Shown: positions 1 to 8,316 of the stretch, in pieces
How positions within the stretch are numbered: position 1 is the stretch's first letter
Layout: each line of letters starts with the position of its first letter
DNA from: Deinococcus fonticola
GTDB lineage: Bacteria > Deinococcota > Deinococci > Deinococcales > Deinococcaceae
Direction of reading: 5' to 3'
DNA length: 62,099 nt
Assembly (NCBI RefSeq): GCF_004634215.1
Contig: NZ_SMMH01000023.1
Span: forward strand, 1 to 62,099
Position numbers and translations under genes: made by a program
The notes under the pieces: generated by a model
Told to the model about the DNA's origin: nothing
What the model saw: only the letters and a program-made list of their open reading frames with translations
Databases searched by the model: none

Positions 1-123
1 GCCAGGTGGGCCAGATCCAGATCCTTTGGGAAAGCGGAAGAAGAAATCTCCCGACCTCATCACTCTGCTGGAAGTCGGCTGGACGCTGGTTTTACGCCCT
101 CTCTCATAAAGTTTGTCAGGCCG

Positions 124-432
124 TCAGGCTTCGACCCACGCCTTGACGAGGGCCGGCCTCATCGTTGAAGGATCCATACGAATTTGCACTACAGTCTCAT
201 TATTTCTATCCTTAGCTAATAAGGTTTCGTAATCTCGCAATCTACTGCGAATCAAATTGACTCCGGTTTCTGCCTTGTACTGCGCCTGCAAAATGGCTTT
301 CTGGTCGCCGGTATTCTGTCGGCTGGCCAGTCCCAGGCGCATGCTGGCGGCCAGCACGACAGCCAGCATCAGGAGGGTCAGGAGCATCACCACGATCAGC
401 GTGGCTCCAGTGGTGGCGGTTCTAGCCTTCAT
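124..432 (-). CDS. PilX-like prepilin N-terminal protein, short (102 aa)
   Basis: The 102-aa product has a short basic N-terminus and then one strongly hydrophobic segment at about residues 11-31, followed by a polar helix with an ILQAQYKAETGVN stretch. That layout is typical of PilX-type minor pilin or type IV pilus assembly proteins. Family members are usually longer. Here the frame ends at a TGA at 124-126, but the same frame stays open to the window edge, so the gene may be truncated by a nonsense change or may simply be a short variant. It is divergent from deoA. The family call rests only on the TM plus AETG-like region; the exact role is not known. Confidence 0.5.
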   Translation of the reverse strand: MKARTATTGATLIVVMLLTLLMLAVVLAASMRLGLASRQNTGDQKAILQAQYKAETGVNLIRSRLRDYETLLAKDRNNETVVQIRMDPSTMRPALVKAWVEA

Positions 433-504
433 GGCGTCTATTTTGAAGAACCGTCTCTTTCACGGGTATCACCCAAGTGGCCTTCCCCTATTTGGTGGTA
501 TGGA

Positions 505-516
505 TAGACTGGGTTT
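505..516 (+). promoter_or_regulatory. leaderless -10 box for deoA
   Basis: TAGACT at 505-510 is followed by 6 nt and then the ATG at 517. A TAnnnT box this close to the start means transcription should begin at or next to the AUG, the leaderless arrangement described for Deinococcus. No convincing -35 hexamer is visible. Confidence 0.6.
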
Positions 517-1818
517 ATGTCCTTTCACATACCTGACCTGATTCAGAAGAAACGCTCTGGTGGCGAACACTCCCTGGAGGAACTGCGCCTGCTGGTTCAG
601 GGTTTCACTGACGGCAGCGTTCCGGATTACCAGGTGAGCGCCTGGCTGATGGCGGTCTTTTTTAGGGGCATGACGGCGCGTGAAACGGCTGACCTGACGC
701 GGATCATGGCCGAGAGCGGTGACCGGATGATCCTGACGGGCCTGGAACGCACGGTGGACAAGCACAGTACCGGGGGCGTGGGGGACAAAACCAGCCTGAT
801 CCTGACGCCCATGCTGGCGGCTCTGGGCTTGACCGTGGCGAAAATGAGCGGGCGCGGCCTGGCCCACACGGGCGGCACGATTGACAAACTGGAAAGCATT
901 CCCGGCTGGACGCCTGAACTGAGCGAGGAGAGATTCCTGCAACAGGCGCGGGACACCGGCCTGGCCCTGGTCGGGCAGAGCAAAGACCTCGCACCGGCCG
1001 ACGGAAAACTGTATGCGCTGCGCGACGTGACGGCCACCGTGGATTGCCTGCCGCTGATTGCCAGCAGCATCATGAGCAAGAAACTGGCTTCGGGGGCACA
1101 CACCATTGTGCTGGACGTGAAGGTGGGCGCGGGCGCCTTTATGAAAACGCTGGATGATGGCCGCGCACTGGCCCGCGCCATGGTGGACATCGGCACGCAT
1201 CAGGGGCGGCAGGTGCGCGCGGTGCTGACTGACATGGAAACGCCACTGGGCCACCTGGCCGGAAACAGTCTGGAGGTGCTGGAAGCCCTGGAGACCCTGC
1301 GCGGGCACGGCCCGCAGGACTTGACGGAATTGTGCGTCACGCTGGCGGTGGAAGCCCTGTCCGCTTACGGTGAGGACGCCCGGCAGGCCGAAACCCGCGC
1401 GCGCCAGACCCTGAAAGATGGCAGCGCCCTGGCGAAATTTCGCGCCTTTATCGAGGCGCAGGGCGGCGATCCGACCTTCGTGGACGACCCCGGCCAGTTC
1501 GATATCGCCCCCGGACGGGCCGACATCGCGGCCCCCACCACTGGCTTCGTGGAGCGTATCGACGCCCTGAGCGTAGGGCGCGCTGTCCTGGCGCTGGGAG
1601 GCGGGCGCGAGAAGAAAGGCGAGGCCATCGATCACGGCGTGGGCGTGGAACTGCTGAAGAAACCCGGCGAGGCCGTCAGCGCAGGCGAGAGCGTCATGCG
1701 CCTTTACCACCGGGACGGACGCGGCCTGGCCCACGCGCAGGAGCTGCTGAACGCCGGAATCACCATCAGCGCCCAGCAGGTGAACACCCCGCCGCTGATC
1801 CTTGACCGCGTGAACTAA
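517..1818 (+). CDS. deoA: pyrimidine-nucleoside (thymidine) phosphorylase
   Basis: Catalyses phosphorolysis of thymidine/uridine to the free base and (deoxy)ribose-1-phosphate in nucleoside salvage. The 433-aa length fits the family. The phosphate-binding signature is clear at about residues 83-96 ([12 protein letters not shown]), followed by [11 protein letters not shown]. The N-terminal helical domain, alpha/beta phosphate domain and C-terminal domain are all present. The start at 517 is set by the -10 box 6 nt upstream. deoB, which isomerises the sugar phosphate product, is in the same window at 21954-23132 but not in the same operon. The sequence does not separate thymidine-specific DeoA from the broader Pdp, so the symbol is family level. 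Confidence 0.93.
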   Translation: MSFHIPDLIQKKRSGGEHSLEELRLLVQGFTDGSVPDYQVSAWLMAVFFRGMTARETADLTRIMAESGDRMILTGLERTVDKHSTGGVGDKTSLILTPMLAALGLTVAKMSGRGLAHTGGTIDKLESIPGWTPELSEERFLQQARDTGLALVGQSKDLAPADGKLYALRDVTATVDCLPLIASSIMSKKLASGAHTIVLDVKVGAGAFMKTLDDGRALARAMVDIGTHQGRQVRAVLTDMETPLGHLAGNSLEVLEALETLRGHGPQDLTELCVTLAVEALSAYGEDARQAETRARQTLKDGSALAKFRAFIEAQGGDPTFVDDPGQFDIAPGRADIAAPTTGFVERIDALSVGRAVLALGGGREKKGEAIDHGVGVELLKKPGEAVSAGESVMRLYHRDGRGLAHAQELLNAGITISAQQVNTPPLILDRVN

Positions 1819-1867
1819 GAACCTGAGGTGTCCCCAACAGACCCACCGTCTAGCCAGAAACATTCAT

Positions 1868-3001
1868 TTGGAGGCTTTTATTTCCGATCCACAAGCGACA
1901 GGCCACGAGCCACAACCCCTGGAGATCCTTTTCGTCACGGACGCCCCGGCCATTGGCGGCAGTGAGGTGTATATGCGGGAACTCATTGTGCCGATGCGGC
2001 AGCACGGAGTATCCAGTGTGGTGGCGATGCCGGACGTGCCAGGAACGGCAGAGTTTCGCAGGCAACTTCAGGAGCGGGGGATTACGGTTCACGCCTATAA
2101 GCATCTGGGCGAGGTAGCGGAGCTTCAGCAGCGCTCGGCGTTCCGGTTGACGTTGCTGAGCAGCTGGAATCCGCGTGGTTACCGCAAGTACTACGCGACC
2201 TTGCGCGGGCCGTTCGTCGCCCTTATTCACGACCAGTTGATGCTGCATATTCCGGGGTTGCCGCAGGGCATCTACCGCGCTTTTTACGAGGTGCTGGCTG
2301 CCCAGGACATCCGGGGCGCGGATCATATCGTCACGGTGTCGCGGTGGGCGGCGCAATACCTGGAGCGCTGGCACGGCATGAAGAACGTCCACGCGGTTCC
2401 GAATGGCGTGGACACACAGAAGTTCCGCCCGGCGAATGACGCCAAACGCGAGGAGTTGCGCGCGAAGTTCGGGTTCACGGCCTTTACCGTGCTGACAGTG
2501 GCGCGCTTCAGCATCGAGAAGAACCACCCCACCGTCATCGAGGTGGCCCGCCGCACCCCGGAATTGCAGTTCGTGCTGGCGGGCACGGGGTATCTGGCCG
2601 AACCGCTGAAACGGATCGCCACGCCTAACGTGCGTTTTCTGGGCAAGCGCAACGACGTGCCGGAGCTGTACCGGGCGGCGGACGTGGCCTTTCAGCCCAC
2701 CATCGCGGAGAACCAGTCGCTGGCCACTCTGGAAGCCATGAGCAGCGGCACGCCCATTCTGACCAACGACATCCCGGCCCAGCGCGAACTGGTGGCGTTC
2801 GGACGCGAGGGGCTATTGGTGAACGGGGGCGCGGCGGGCAGTGTGAGCGGTTACGTGAAGGCCCTGCGTACCCTGGCGGCGCACCCGGCAAGAACGCGGG
2901 AAATGGGGCGGGCCGCGCGGGAGAAGGTGCTGAGTGGTCATACGCTGGAGCAGAACGCCGCTGCTCTGGCTGGCCTGTTGCACCAACTGGCCGTACCCTG
3001 A
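1868..3001 (+). CDS. GT4-family glycosyltransferase
   Basis: A retaining GT-B glycosyltransferase that moves a sugar from a nucleotide-sugar to a glycan or lipid acceptor at the cytoplasmic membrane. The N-terminal Rossmann half starts at EILFVTDAPAIGGSEVY with the GGSE loop, the interdomain NGVDTQKF region is present, and the C-terminal half has ENQSLATLEAMSSG, the GT4 donor-binding region with its conserved Glu pair. The only start in frame near the 5' end is TTG at 1868; a GGAGG overlaps it, so the true start is uncertain. Residues 7-17 come from a low-complexity CCACAAG-type repeat that looks like a recent addition. The acceptor is unknown and no other glycan genes are adjacent. Confidence 0.85.
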   Translation: MEAFISDPQATGHEPQPLEILFVTDAPAIGGSEVYMRELIVPMRQHGVSSVVAMPDVPGTAEFRRQLQERGITVHAYKHLGEVAELQQRSAFRLTLLSSWNPRGYRKYYATLRGPFVALIHDQLMLHIPGLPQGIYRAFYEVLAAQDIRGADHIVTVSRWAAQYLERWHGMKNVHAVPNGVDTQKFRPANDAKREELRAKFGFTAFTVLTVARFSIEKNHPTVIEVARRTPELQFVLAGTGYLAEPLKRIATPNVRFLGKRNDVPELYRAADVAFQPTIAENQSLATLEAMSSGTPILTNDIPAQRELVAFGREGLLVNGGAAGSVSGYVKALRTLAAHPARTREMGRAAREKVLSGHTLEQNAAALAGLLHQLAVP

Positions 3002-3018
3002 ACCCGTAAAAGTAAACA

Positions 3019-3047
3019 GCCCCCCACGTCCTGAGCGCGTGCGGGGC
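3019..3047 (+). terminator. stem-loop between GT4 and sulfhydrylase genes
   Basis: Arms 3019-3028 and 3038-3047 pair over 9 of 10 positions around a 9-nt loop. The T-tract that follows is poor (ACTCTTTC), so this is a weak intrinsic terminator or a pause structure. It lies only 14 nt upstream of the next start codon. Confidence 0.45.
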
Positions 3048-3061
3048 GTACTCTTTCATTC

Positions 3062-4303
3062 ATGACGGATTCACTCAACGATTGGGCCTTCGAGACGGCG
3101 GCCGTGCAAACCGGCATCGAGCGCGGGCTGGGGGCCAGTATCGGCTTTCCCATCCACGCCGCCGCCGCCTTTCAGTTCGAGACGCTGGAACAGGCGCAAC
3201 AGGAGTTCATCGACGGAGCGGGCCTCAGCTACGCCCGCATTCAGAACCCCACCCTGAAACTGCTGGAAGACCGCGTCACCGCGCTGGAAGGCGGGGCGGC
3301 CACGCTGGCCCTGTGTACCGGGCAGGCTGCCACCCTGACCGCTGTGATGAGCGTGTGCCGCGCCGGGGATCATGTCGTGGCCACATCCAGCCTCTTTGGA
3401 GGCAGTACAGGATTGATGAACAACATCCTGCCCCTGATGGGCATCGAAGCGACGCTCGTGCCGAACACCCCGGACGCCGTGCGCAGGGCCATGCGGGAGA
3501 ACACGCGCCTGGTGTGGGCCGAAATGATCAGCAACCCCGCCGGAGACATCGCCGACATCGAGGCGTTCGCGCAGATCGCGCATGAACACGGCGCACTGCT
3601 CGGTATCGACAACACCTGCGGTGGCGTGGGCTTCCTGTGCCGTCCGCTGCAATTCGGGGCAGACATCGTGGCGCAGTCCCTGACGAAGTGGGCCGGCGGG
3701 CACGGCAACGTGATGGGCGGCAGCGTCACCATCGGAACCAGGCACGACCTGACGCGCAACCCCATTTACACGGACGGCGGCGAGCAAAGCCTGCTGAACG
3801 TGCGCGGTGAGCAGGCCCTGGCGTGGCGTCAACGGTGGTTCGGGGCCAGTCAACTGGGCATGACCCTCGCGCCGCACAGTGCTTTCCTGCTCGCGCACGG
3901 CCTGGAGACCCTTAGCCTGCGCCTGGCTCGGGAAAGCCAGACCGCGCTGGCGCTGGCCCTGTGGCTGGACAGACACCCGAAAGTCGGCAAGGTCAGTTAC
4001 TCGGGCCTGCAAGGGCACCCGCACTACCACCTCTCGCAGAAGTACCTCAAGCATGGCAGCGGCGCCGTCCTTACCTTCGAGGTGGACAACCCCAGTGACT
4101 TCATCCGGCGTGTGAACGTTCTGCGCGTCGCCCCGAACCTCGGGGATGTCCGCACCCTCATCGTTCACCCGTGGACAACCACGCACGGACGGATCCCCGA
4201 GCCCGCCCGCCTGGCTGCCGGCGTCACCCCCAACACCATTCGCATGAGCGTCGGCGTCGAAGCCCTGGAAGACCTGCAAGCAGACATTGAACAGGCGCTG
4301 TGA
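3062..4303 (+). CDS. O-acetyl/O-succinylhomoserine sulfhydrylase family PLP enzyme
   Basis: A PLP-dependent Cys/Met metabolism enzyme of 413 aa that makes homocysteine (or cystathionine) from an activated homoserine. The Schiff-base lysine is K209 in QSLTKWAGGHG, the pyridine-contacting Asp is D183 in GIDNT, and SYARIQNPT at 56-64 matches the phosphate/substrate region of the subfamily. The long insert after K209 (HDLTRNPIYTDGGEQS) is more like O-acetylhomoserine sulfhydrylase (MetY) than cystathionine gamma-synthase. It is followed by a strong bidirectional terminator, so it is probably transcribed alone. TACTCT at 3049-3054, 7 nt before the ATG, may be its -10. Exact substrate (acetyl or succinyl ester) is not decided. 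Confidence 0.88.
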   Translation: MTDSLNDWAFETAAVQTGIERGLGASIGFPIHAAAAFQFETLEQAQQEFIDGAGLSYARIQNPTLKLLEDRVTALEGGAATLALCTGQAATLTAVMSVCRAGDHVVATSSLFGGSTGLMNNILPLMGIEATLVPNTPDAVRRAMRENTRLVWAEMISNPAGDIADIEAFAQIAHEHGALLGIDNTCGGVGFLCRPLQFGADIVAQSLTKWAGGHGNVMGGSVTIGTRHDLTRNPIYTDGGEQSLLNVRGEQALAWRQRWFGASQLGMTLAPHSAFLLAHGLETLSLRLARESQTALALALWLDRHPKVGKVSYSGLQGHPHYHLSQKYLKHGSGAVLTFEVDNPSDFIRRVNVLRVAPNLGDVRTLIVHPWTTTHGRIPEPARLAAGVTPNTIRMSVGVEALEDLQADIEQAL

Positions 4304-4333
4304 CCCCTTCGGTGTCCGTTTGAGCGTCTAAAA

Positions 4334-4384
4334 ATCGAACGGTCTCACCGCAAAGCATTTCCCTGCACGGTGAGACCGTTCGAT
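4334..4384. terminator. bidirectional terminator
   Basis: A perfect 17-bp stem (4334-4350 with 4368-4384) and 17-nt loop lie between the convergent sulfhydrylase and aminopeptidase genes. A-tract on the left gives a U-tract for minus-strand transcripts, so it can serve both genes. Confidence 0.85.
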
Positions 4385-4413
4385 GGTTTCACTGGTGGGC
4401 AGCGCCCCGGCGC

Positions 4414-5649
4414 TCAAATCACGAATTCGCCGTTTCGCATCACGGCTTCGTGGCTGCCGTCTTTGGTGATGCCGTCGACGTTCATGTCGGCGCTGCCGAT
4501 CATCCAGTCGACGTGGGTGAGGCTGTCGTTGCCCCCGGCCGCCCGGAACTGTTCGGAGGTCATGTCCACGCCGCCCTTCACGTTGAAGCGGTAAGCCGCG
4601 CCGATGGCGATGTGGCTGGCGGCGTTCTCGTCATACAGGGTGTTGTAGAAGAACAGGCCGCTGCGGCTGATGGGGCTGCTGTGGGGAACGAGGGCCACTT
4701 CGCCGAGGCGGTGGCTGCCTTCGTCCGTTTCAATCATTTTTTGCAGCGTTTCCTGGCCTTGGCTGGCGGTGGCGCTGGTAATGCGTCCGTCCTTGAACTC
4801 GATGCGAATGCCGTCGAGCAGGACACCCTGGTACGAGAGGGGCTTGGTGCTGACGACCACGCCGTCCACCCGCTCGCGGTGCGGGGCCGTCCAGACTTCC
4901 TCGGTAGGGATGTTGGCGGTGAAGGTGACGCCAGCGGGGGTGTCCGCGCTGCCCCCACCCCAGACGTGGTCGTCGGCAAGGCCCACGGTCAGGTCAGTCT
5001 CGCCGCCTTTGAAGTGCAGGGCGGCGTACTGTTTCCCGGTCAACACTTCGCGGCGGCGCTTCAGGTTGGCCAGGTGTTCCTGCCACGCCGCCACCGGGTC
5101 GGACTGATCGGCACGGGTGGCAGCGAAAATGGCGTCCCACTGCTGCTGCACAGCCTCCGGTTCGCTGGCGTCGGGGAACATCAGGGCGGCCCAGCCGGGA
5201 ATGGGGGCACTGATCAGGTTCCAGTTGAGGCGGTTGGTCATGACCTGCGCGGAGTACGGTTTGCGGTACGTGGCCCAGGCCCGCTGGTGCGTGGCCACGC
5301 GGCCCTGATCCACGTTGCCCAGCAGGTTCGGGTTGGTGGCGCGAATGGCGATCACCGCGCCGCCAGCCTCCGCCGTTTCGATCTCGGCGTCCACACGCCA
5401 CTTGCTGATGGTGTCAAAGGTGCCGTCCGGGGCCAGTTCAAACCGGGCGAGTTGCACGTCATCATCGTCCCAGCGGACATCCACGAAACTTGCGCCTGCC
5501 GCGTAGGCTTCGCGCACCACGGCGCGGGCCAGGGGAGCCGTGTCCACCGGGGCCTGCACCAGCACGCGCTGCCCCGGTTTTACGCCCAGCCCGACACGCA
5601 CGGCCAGTCTGGCGTAATTCGTCAGTTTTTCCTCGAAAGAAAGGGTCAT
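4414..5649 (-). CDS. aminopeptidase, M29 (AmpT/AmpS) family
   Basis: A cytoplasmic metallo-aminopeptidase of the thermophilic M29 family, 411 aa from the ATG at 5649. Recognisable parts are the N-terminal FEEKLTNYARLAVRVGLGVKPGQRVLV, the NIPTEEVWTAPHRERVDG segment carrying metal-ligand Glu and His residues, and the C-terminal HIAIGAAYRFNVKGG and THVDWMIGSADMNVDGI blocks with the remaining His/Asp ligands. The open frame runs further upstream to 5913 but that would cross the antisense of tRNA-Pro, so the internal ATG opening MTLSFEEKL is the start. Length matches the family (about 410 aa). It likely releases N-terminal amino acids during peptide turnover. Confidence 0.92.
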   Translation of the reverse strand: MTLSFEEKLTNYARLAVRVGLGVKPGQRVLVQAPVDTAPLARAVVREAYAAGASFVDVRWDDDDVQLARFELAPDGTFDTISKWRVDAEIETAEAGGAVIAIRATNPNLLGNVDQGRVATHQRAWATYRKPYSAQVMTNRLNWNLISAPIPGWAALMFPDASEPEAVQQQWDAIFAATRADQSDPVAAWQEHLANLKRRREVLTGKQYAALHFKGGETDLTVGLADDHVWGGGSADTPAGVTFTANIPTEEVWTAPHRERVDGVVVSTKPLSYQGVLLDGIRIEFKDGRITSATASQGQETLQKMIETDEGSHRLGEVALVPHSSPISRSGLFFYNTLYDENAASHIAIGAAYRFNVKGGVDMTSEQFRAAGGNDSLTHVDWMIGSADMNVDGITKDGSHEAVMRNGEFVI

Positions 5650-5740
5650 ACGGCAGAATAACGCGTTCAGCAGCGAAGGCCTTCTGACCGCCCCACCCTC
5701 CCTGATGCCTGGACAATGCCACCCGCCAGCACCTCCACCC

Positions 5741-5769
5741 TTGACGGAAGGCCAGACACCACGTATATT
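5741..5769 (+). promoter_or_regulatory. sigma-70 type promoter of tRNA-Pro
   Basis: TTGACG (5741-5746), a 17-bp spacer and TATATT (5764-5769) lie 16 bp before the mature tRNA. This is one of only a few near-consensus promoters in the window. Confidence 0.85.
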
Positions 5770-5785
5770 CCTGTGGCTGGTGTAG

Positions 5786-5865
<80 letters not shown>

Positions 5866-5900
5866 AAACACGAAGGGGTTTACCCCATAATGACTCCGCC

Positions 5901-5922
5901 GGAGGTTTCGCAAGAGACCTCC
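5901..5922 (+). terminator. hairpin downstream of tRNA-Pro
   Basis: GGAGGTTT (5901-5908) pairs with AGACCTCC (5915-5922) with one G-U, followed by a T-rich GTTCGTGTTTC. Likely processing or termination signal of the tRNA transcript. Confidence 0.5.
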
Positions 5923-6046
5923 GTTCGTGTTTCAGGGCACATAGAATCTGGTGCGGCACTGCATGTAGGAAGTGCGCTGAGAGTTGGTATTCGGCCTCTC
6001 AGTGTGCAGCACAAGTGATCCCGGCTTACTTTCTTTTACCGAAAAA

Positions 6047-6084
6047 GCTTCCGCAGCCAGATGAAATGGCCTGGCTGCGGAAGC
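6047..6084 (-). terminator. intrinsic terminator of the 79-aa gene
   Basis: Perfect 14-bp stem (6047-6060 with 6071-6084). Read on the minus strand it is followed by TTTTTC, so it terminates the small gene whose stop codon is 12 nt upstream. Confidence 0.8.
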
Positions 6085-6095
6085 AGTGCTGGATG

Positions 6096-6335
6096 TTAGC
6101 TGTCGTTGCTGGTCTTGTCAGTCCCGCTGCCCTGACCGCCTTCCGGGTTGTCCTGGCCCTGGTTCTTCTCGTTGCCGGGGCCGCCTTCCTCATAGGGCAT
6201 ATCAGCGTCATCGCGGTAGCGGTCGCCGCCCTGGGGTTGCACCTGATTCCCGATCTGCTGGTGGCCTTCACCCTGGCCCGCGTTCTCGTGCTTATCGGTG
6301 CCGCTGCGATCCCTGTAATCGTCATTTTTGGTCAT
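6096..6335 (-). CDS. small hydrophilic, probably disordered protein (79 aa)
   Basis: I do not recognise a named family. The 79-aa product is almost free of hydrophobic residues and is rich in Gly, Asp, Asn, Gln, Glu and Lys (opens MTKNDDYRDRSGTDKHE, closes GQGSGTDKTSNDS), so it should be intrinsically disordered and soluble. The strong minus-strand terminator 12 nt after its stop supports a real transcription unit. Such highly hydrophilic small proteins are common among desiccation-linked hydrophilins, but that is an inference from composition only. The start has no clear Shine-Dalgarno. Three neighbouring frames on the plus strand are shadows of this repeat-like composition. Confidence 0.55.
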   Translation of the reverse strand: MTKNDDYRDRSGTDKHENAGQGEGHQQIGNQVQPQGGDRYRDDADMPYEEGGPGNEKNQGQDNPEGGQGSGTDKTSNDS

Positions 6336-6471
6336 ACCCGGCAGCCCAGACGGCCCACCCTAAATAAATATGCCGCCTGCATGAAGGCCCGTTGTGGCAA
6401 AGCCCCATCTTCAAGCAAGACTGGCACCCGTGAGGCCATGCACTACGACCTCGCTGAAGTACCGCAGAGCT

Positions 6472-7527
6472 CTAACCATCTGCTACCACGCGGTTACGTC
6501 CCAGCGCCTTGGCCTGGTACAGCCGCGCGTCGACCACTCCGAAAAGGTCGCCCACCGTCTCCACTTCACTCAGCATGCCCAGGCCAATACTTACTGTGAA
6601 GGATGGAGCCTGCGGCACGTTCAGGTGACTGATCCGCAGGCGCAGCGCCTCGGCACGTCGCCGCGCTTCCTGCGGTGTGAGGCGCAGGTAGACCACCAGC
6701 AGTTCCTCGCCGCCCCAGCGGATCGCCAGCTCGTCTTCTCGCAGGTGCTCGTGAATGACCCTGGCCAGTGCCCGCAGCACTGCATCCCCCGTCTCGTGCC
6801 CGTACACGTCGTTCACCTGCTTGAAGTGATCGATGTCGATCAACGCCACGGCGGTGCTGTCCGGTGGGTGAAGCACCCCCTGCTCTATCTGTTGCAGCAG
6901 AAAGTCCATGACCCGGCGGTTGTACAGGCCCGTCAGGGGATCACGCATGGCCAGCAGGGCGTGCGTCGACGCGACCTGTTCCGCCTCGACGACGCGCTGC
7001 CCGAACACCGTCAGGCCCAGGATCAACAGGTTCAGGAACCCGACATCCACCAGGCGCTGGATGCTCAGCACCGGCATGGACGACTGAAGACTGAAGGCCA
7101 GCAGCAGCGCGAAAGCGCCCGCCGTGAACAGCATGGCCCGCCGCACGCTCAGCAGGGCGAACCCCAGCACCACCACCATCACTTCAGTGGACGTGCCGAC
7201 CCACTGCTGCTCATGCTGTCCCCACTCCAGCGCCAGGGTCGCCGCCAGCCACATCAAGGCCAGTGGCATCACCCAGTTGCCCAGGGCCTCGGGTGGCAAG
7301 GCCCGGCGCCACGCCCACCAGCCCAGCAGACCAGTCAATACCACCCCCGCCAGGTTCAGCGCGGCCATCAGCTCGTGTTGCAGTTGCCATTCCAGCACGG
7401 CGCAGATGGCGTGGTAGGCCATGGTGCTGACCGACAGCAGCGCCAGCCCCTGCCGGCGCCGGGCGGCGGCGGTGAAGCTGACCTTGAGTGGCAAGACTTG
7501 CTGGGACAGACGCGATGGGGCAGCCAT
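6472..7527 (-). CDS. membrane-anchored diguanylate cyclase (GGDEF)
   Basis: Makes cyclic di-GMP from two GTP. The 351-aa product has about five or six TM helices at residues 15-180 and a C-terminal GGDEF domain from DPLTGLYNRR. The active-site loop is RWGGEELLV (GGEEL, a catalytically competent variant) and the metal-binding IDIDHFKQVND is intact. No inhibitory RxxD site is evident just before the loop. I start it at ATG 7527 (GGTGGA 7 nt upstream); the frame extends 28 codons further but without a good ribosome site. It stands alone, with intergenic DNA on both sides. The signal sensed by the membrane part is unknown. Confidence 0.88.
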   Translation of the reverse strand: MAAPSRLSQQVLPLKVSFTAAARRRQGLALLSVSTMAYHAICAVLEWQLQHELMAALNLAGVVLTGLLGWWAWRRALPPEALGNWVMPLALMWLAATLALEWGQHEQQWVGTSTEVMVVVLGFALLSVRRAMLFTAGAFALLLAFSLQSSMPVLSIQRLVDVGFLNLLILGLTVFGQRVVEAEQVASTHALLAMRDPLTGLYNRRVMDFLLQQIEQGVLHPPDSTAVALIDIDHFKQVNDVYGHETGDAVLRALARVIHEHLREDELAIRWGGEELLVVYLRLTPQEARRRAEALRLRISHLNVPQAPSFTVSIGLGMLSEVETVGDLFGVVDARLYQAKALGRNRVVADG

Positions 7528-7951
7528 AAAAATCCACCGTCCAGTCAAACATATTGACCTTCCCGCTTTTCTTACATCCCACGGGCATTGAGGAAGGAAA
7601 AAGGGAGCCACTCATGTGCCACCTTTCCGGGATTGGTTCTCCTTCTGAGCGTAGTCAGCCACATTCCCCTCGGGCTGCCGCGCCACTGGCCAGGGGTTTC
7701 CGTGAGTGCTATGGGGATCAGATGAGCTGGGATAAATCCTGACAGGCTACGGTAAAGCCCCTCTGAACCGCATCCGCTAGCGCCAGTGGCCGAGCCTTGT
7801 ATGCGTTTTGAAGCTGTAAGCGGCAGCCAGGCAGACCGAGGATGAGACGTGAGCCAGAAAGAAAACAAACCCCTAGCGCGTCACCCTATTCCCGCAACAA
7901 ACCTGAAGCGCTTCCACACGAATGCCACGCGGCGGCTTGCTGTCATAGGGC
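7528..7951. other. 424-nt intergenic region, no gene seen
   Basis: Short frames here have no recognisable product or ribosome site. GCCACTGGC (7681-7689) and GCCAGTGGC (7781-7789) form a distant 9-bp inverted repeat; no convincing terminator, promoter or RNA family was identified. Confidence 0.4.
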
Positions 7952-8272
7952 ATGACCACCGAGCAGCGACCCAAGCAACCCTGCGTCAAGATTCACGGAG
8001 CCTGGACTGGCGACGTGGGGCATCCCAAGCGCGTGTTCAACGGCCAAGTCACGGAATCGACCGTCACCGGCATCGTGGTCGGGACAAAGGCGAAGGTGAC
8101 TTATCACGCCCCCGCCCAGCGCACCACCGATGTCACTGAGCACGGCACCTACACACTGCATGCCGGTACACAGAAGCTGAAGCTGATGAGCTTCATCAAC
8201 ATGACCGAGAAAACTGGCGGCAAGCAGGACACCGAAGCGGAGGACTGGCAGGCCACGCCATTACCGCAGTAA
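7952..8272 (+). CDS. hypothetical protein (106 aa)
   Basis: A 106-aa soluble protein of unknown family. The middle part (VFNGQVTESTVTGIVVGTKAKVTYHAP) alternates polar and beta-branched residues and looks like a small all-beta fold; the C-terminus is polar (GGKQDTEAEDWQ). There is no signal peptide and no TM helix. The upstream CATAGGGC is only a weak ribosome site. It is convergent with the ABC permease gene, 44 nt away. Codon use is like the neighbours, which favours a real gene, but I cannot assign a function. Confidence 0.5.
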   Translation: MTTEQRPKQPCVKIHGAWTGDVGHPKRVFNGQVTESTVTGIVVGTKAKVTYHAPAQRTTDVTEHGTYTLHAGTQKLKLMSFINMTEKTGGKQDTEAEDWQATPLPQ

Positions 8273-8316
8273 CCGCCAGGAAACCGGGAGAAGGGAGGTT
8301 GTGGGCATCTCCGGCC

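Noticed and set aside
469..1863. Long minus-strand frame of 464 codons
   Set aside because: It is antisense to deoA, whose family match is clear; the product is the His/Gln-rich type usual for shadow frames in GC-rich DNA.
7572..7868. 98-aa minus-strand frame in the intergenic region
   Set aside because: No family features or ribosome site; composition is that of non-coding DNA.
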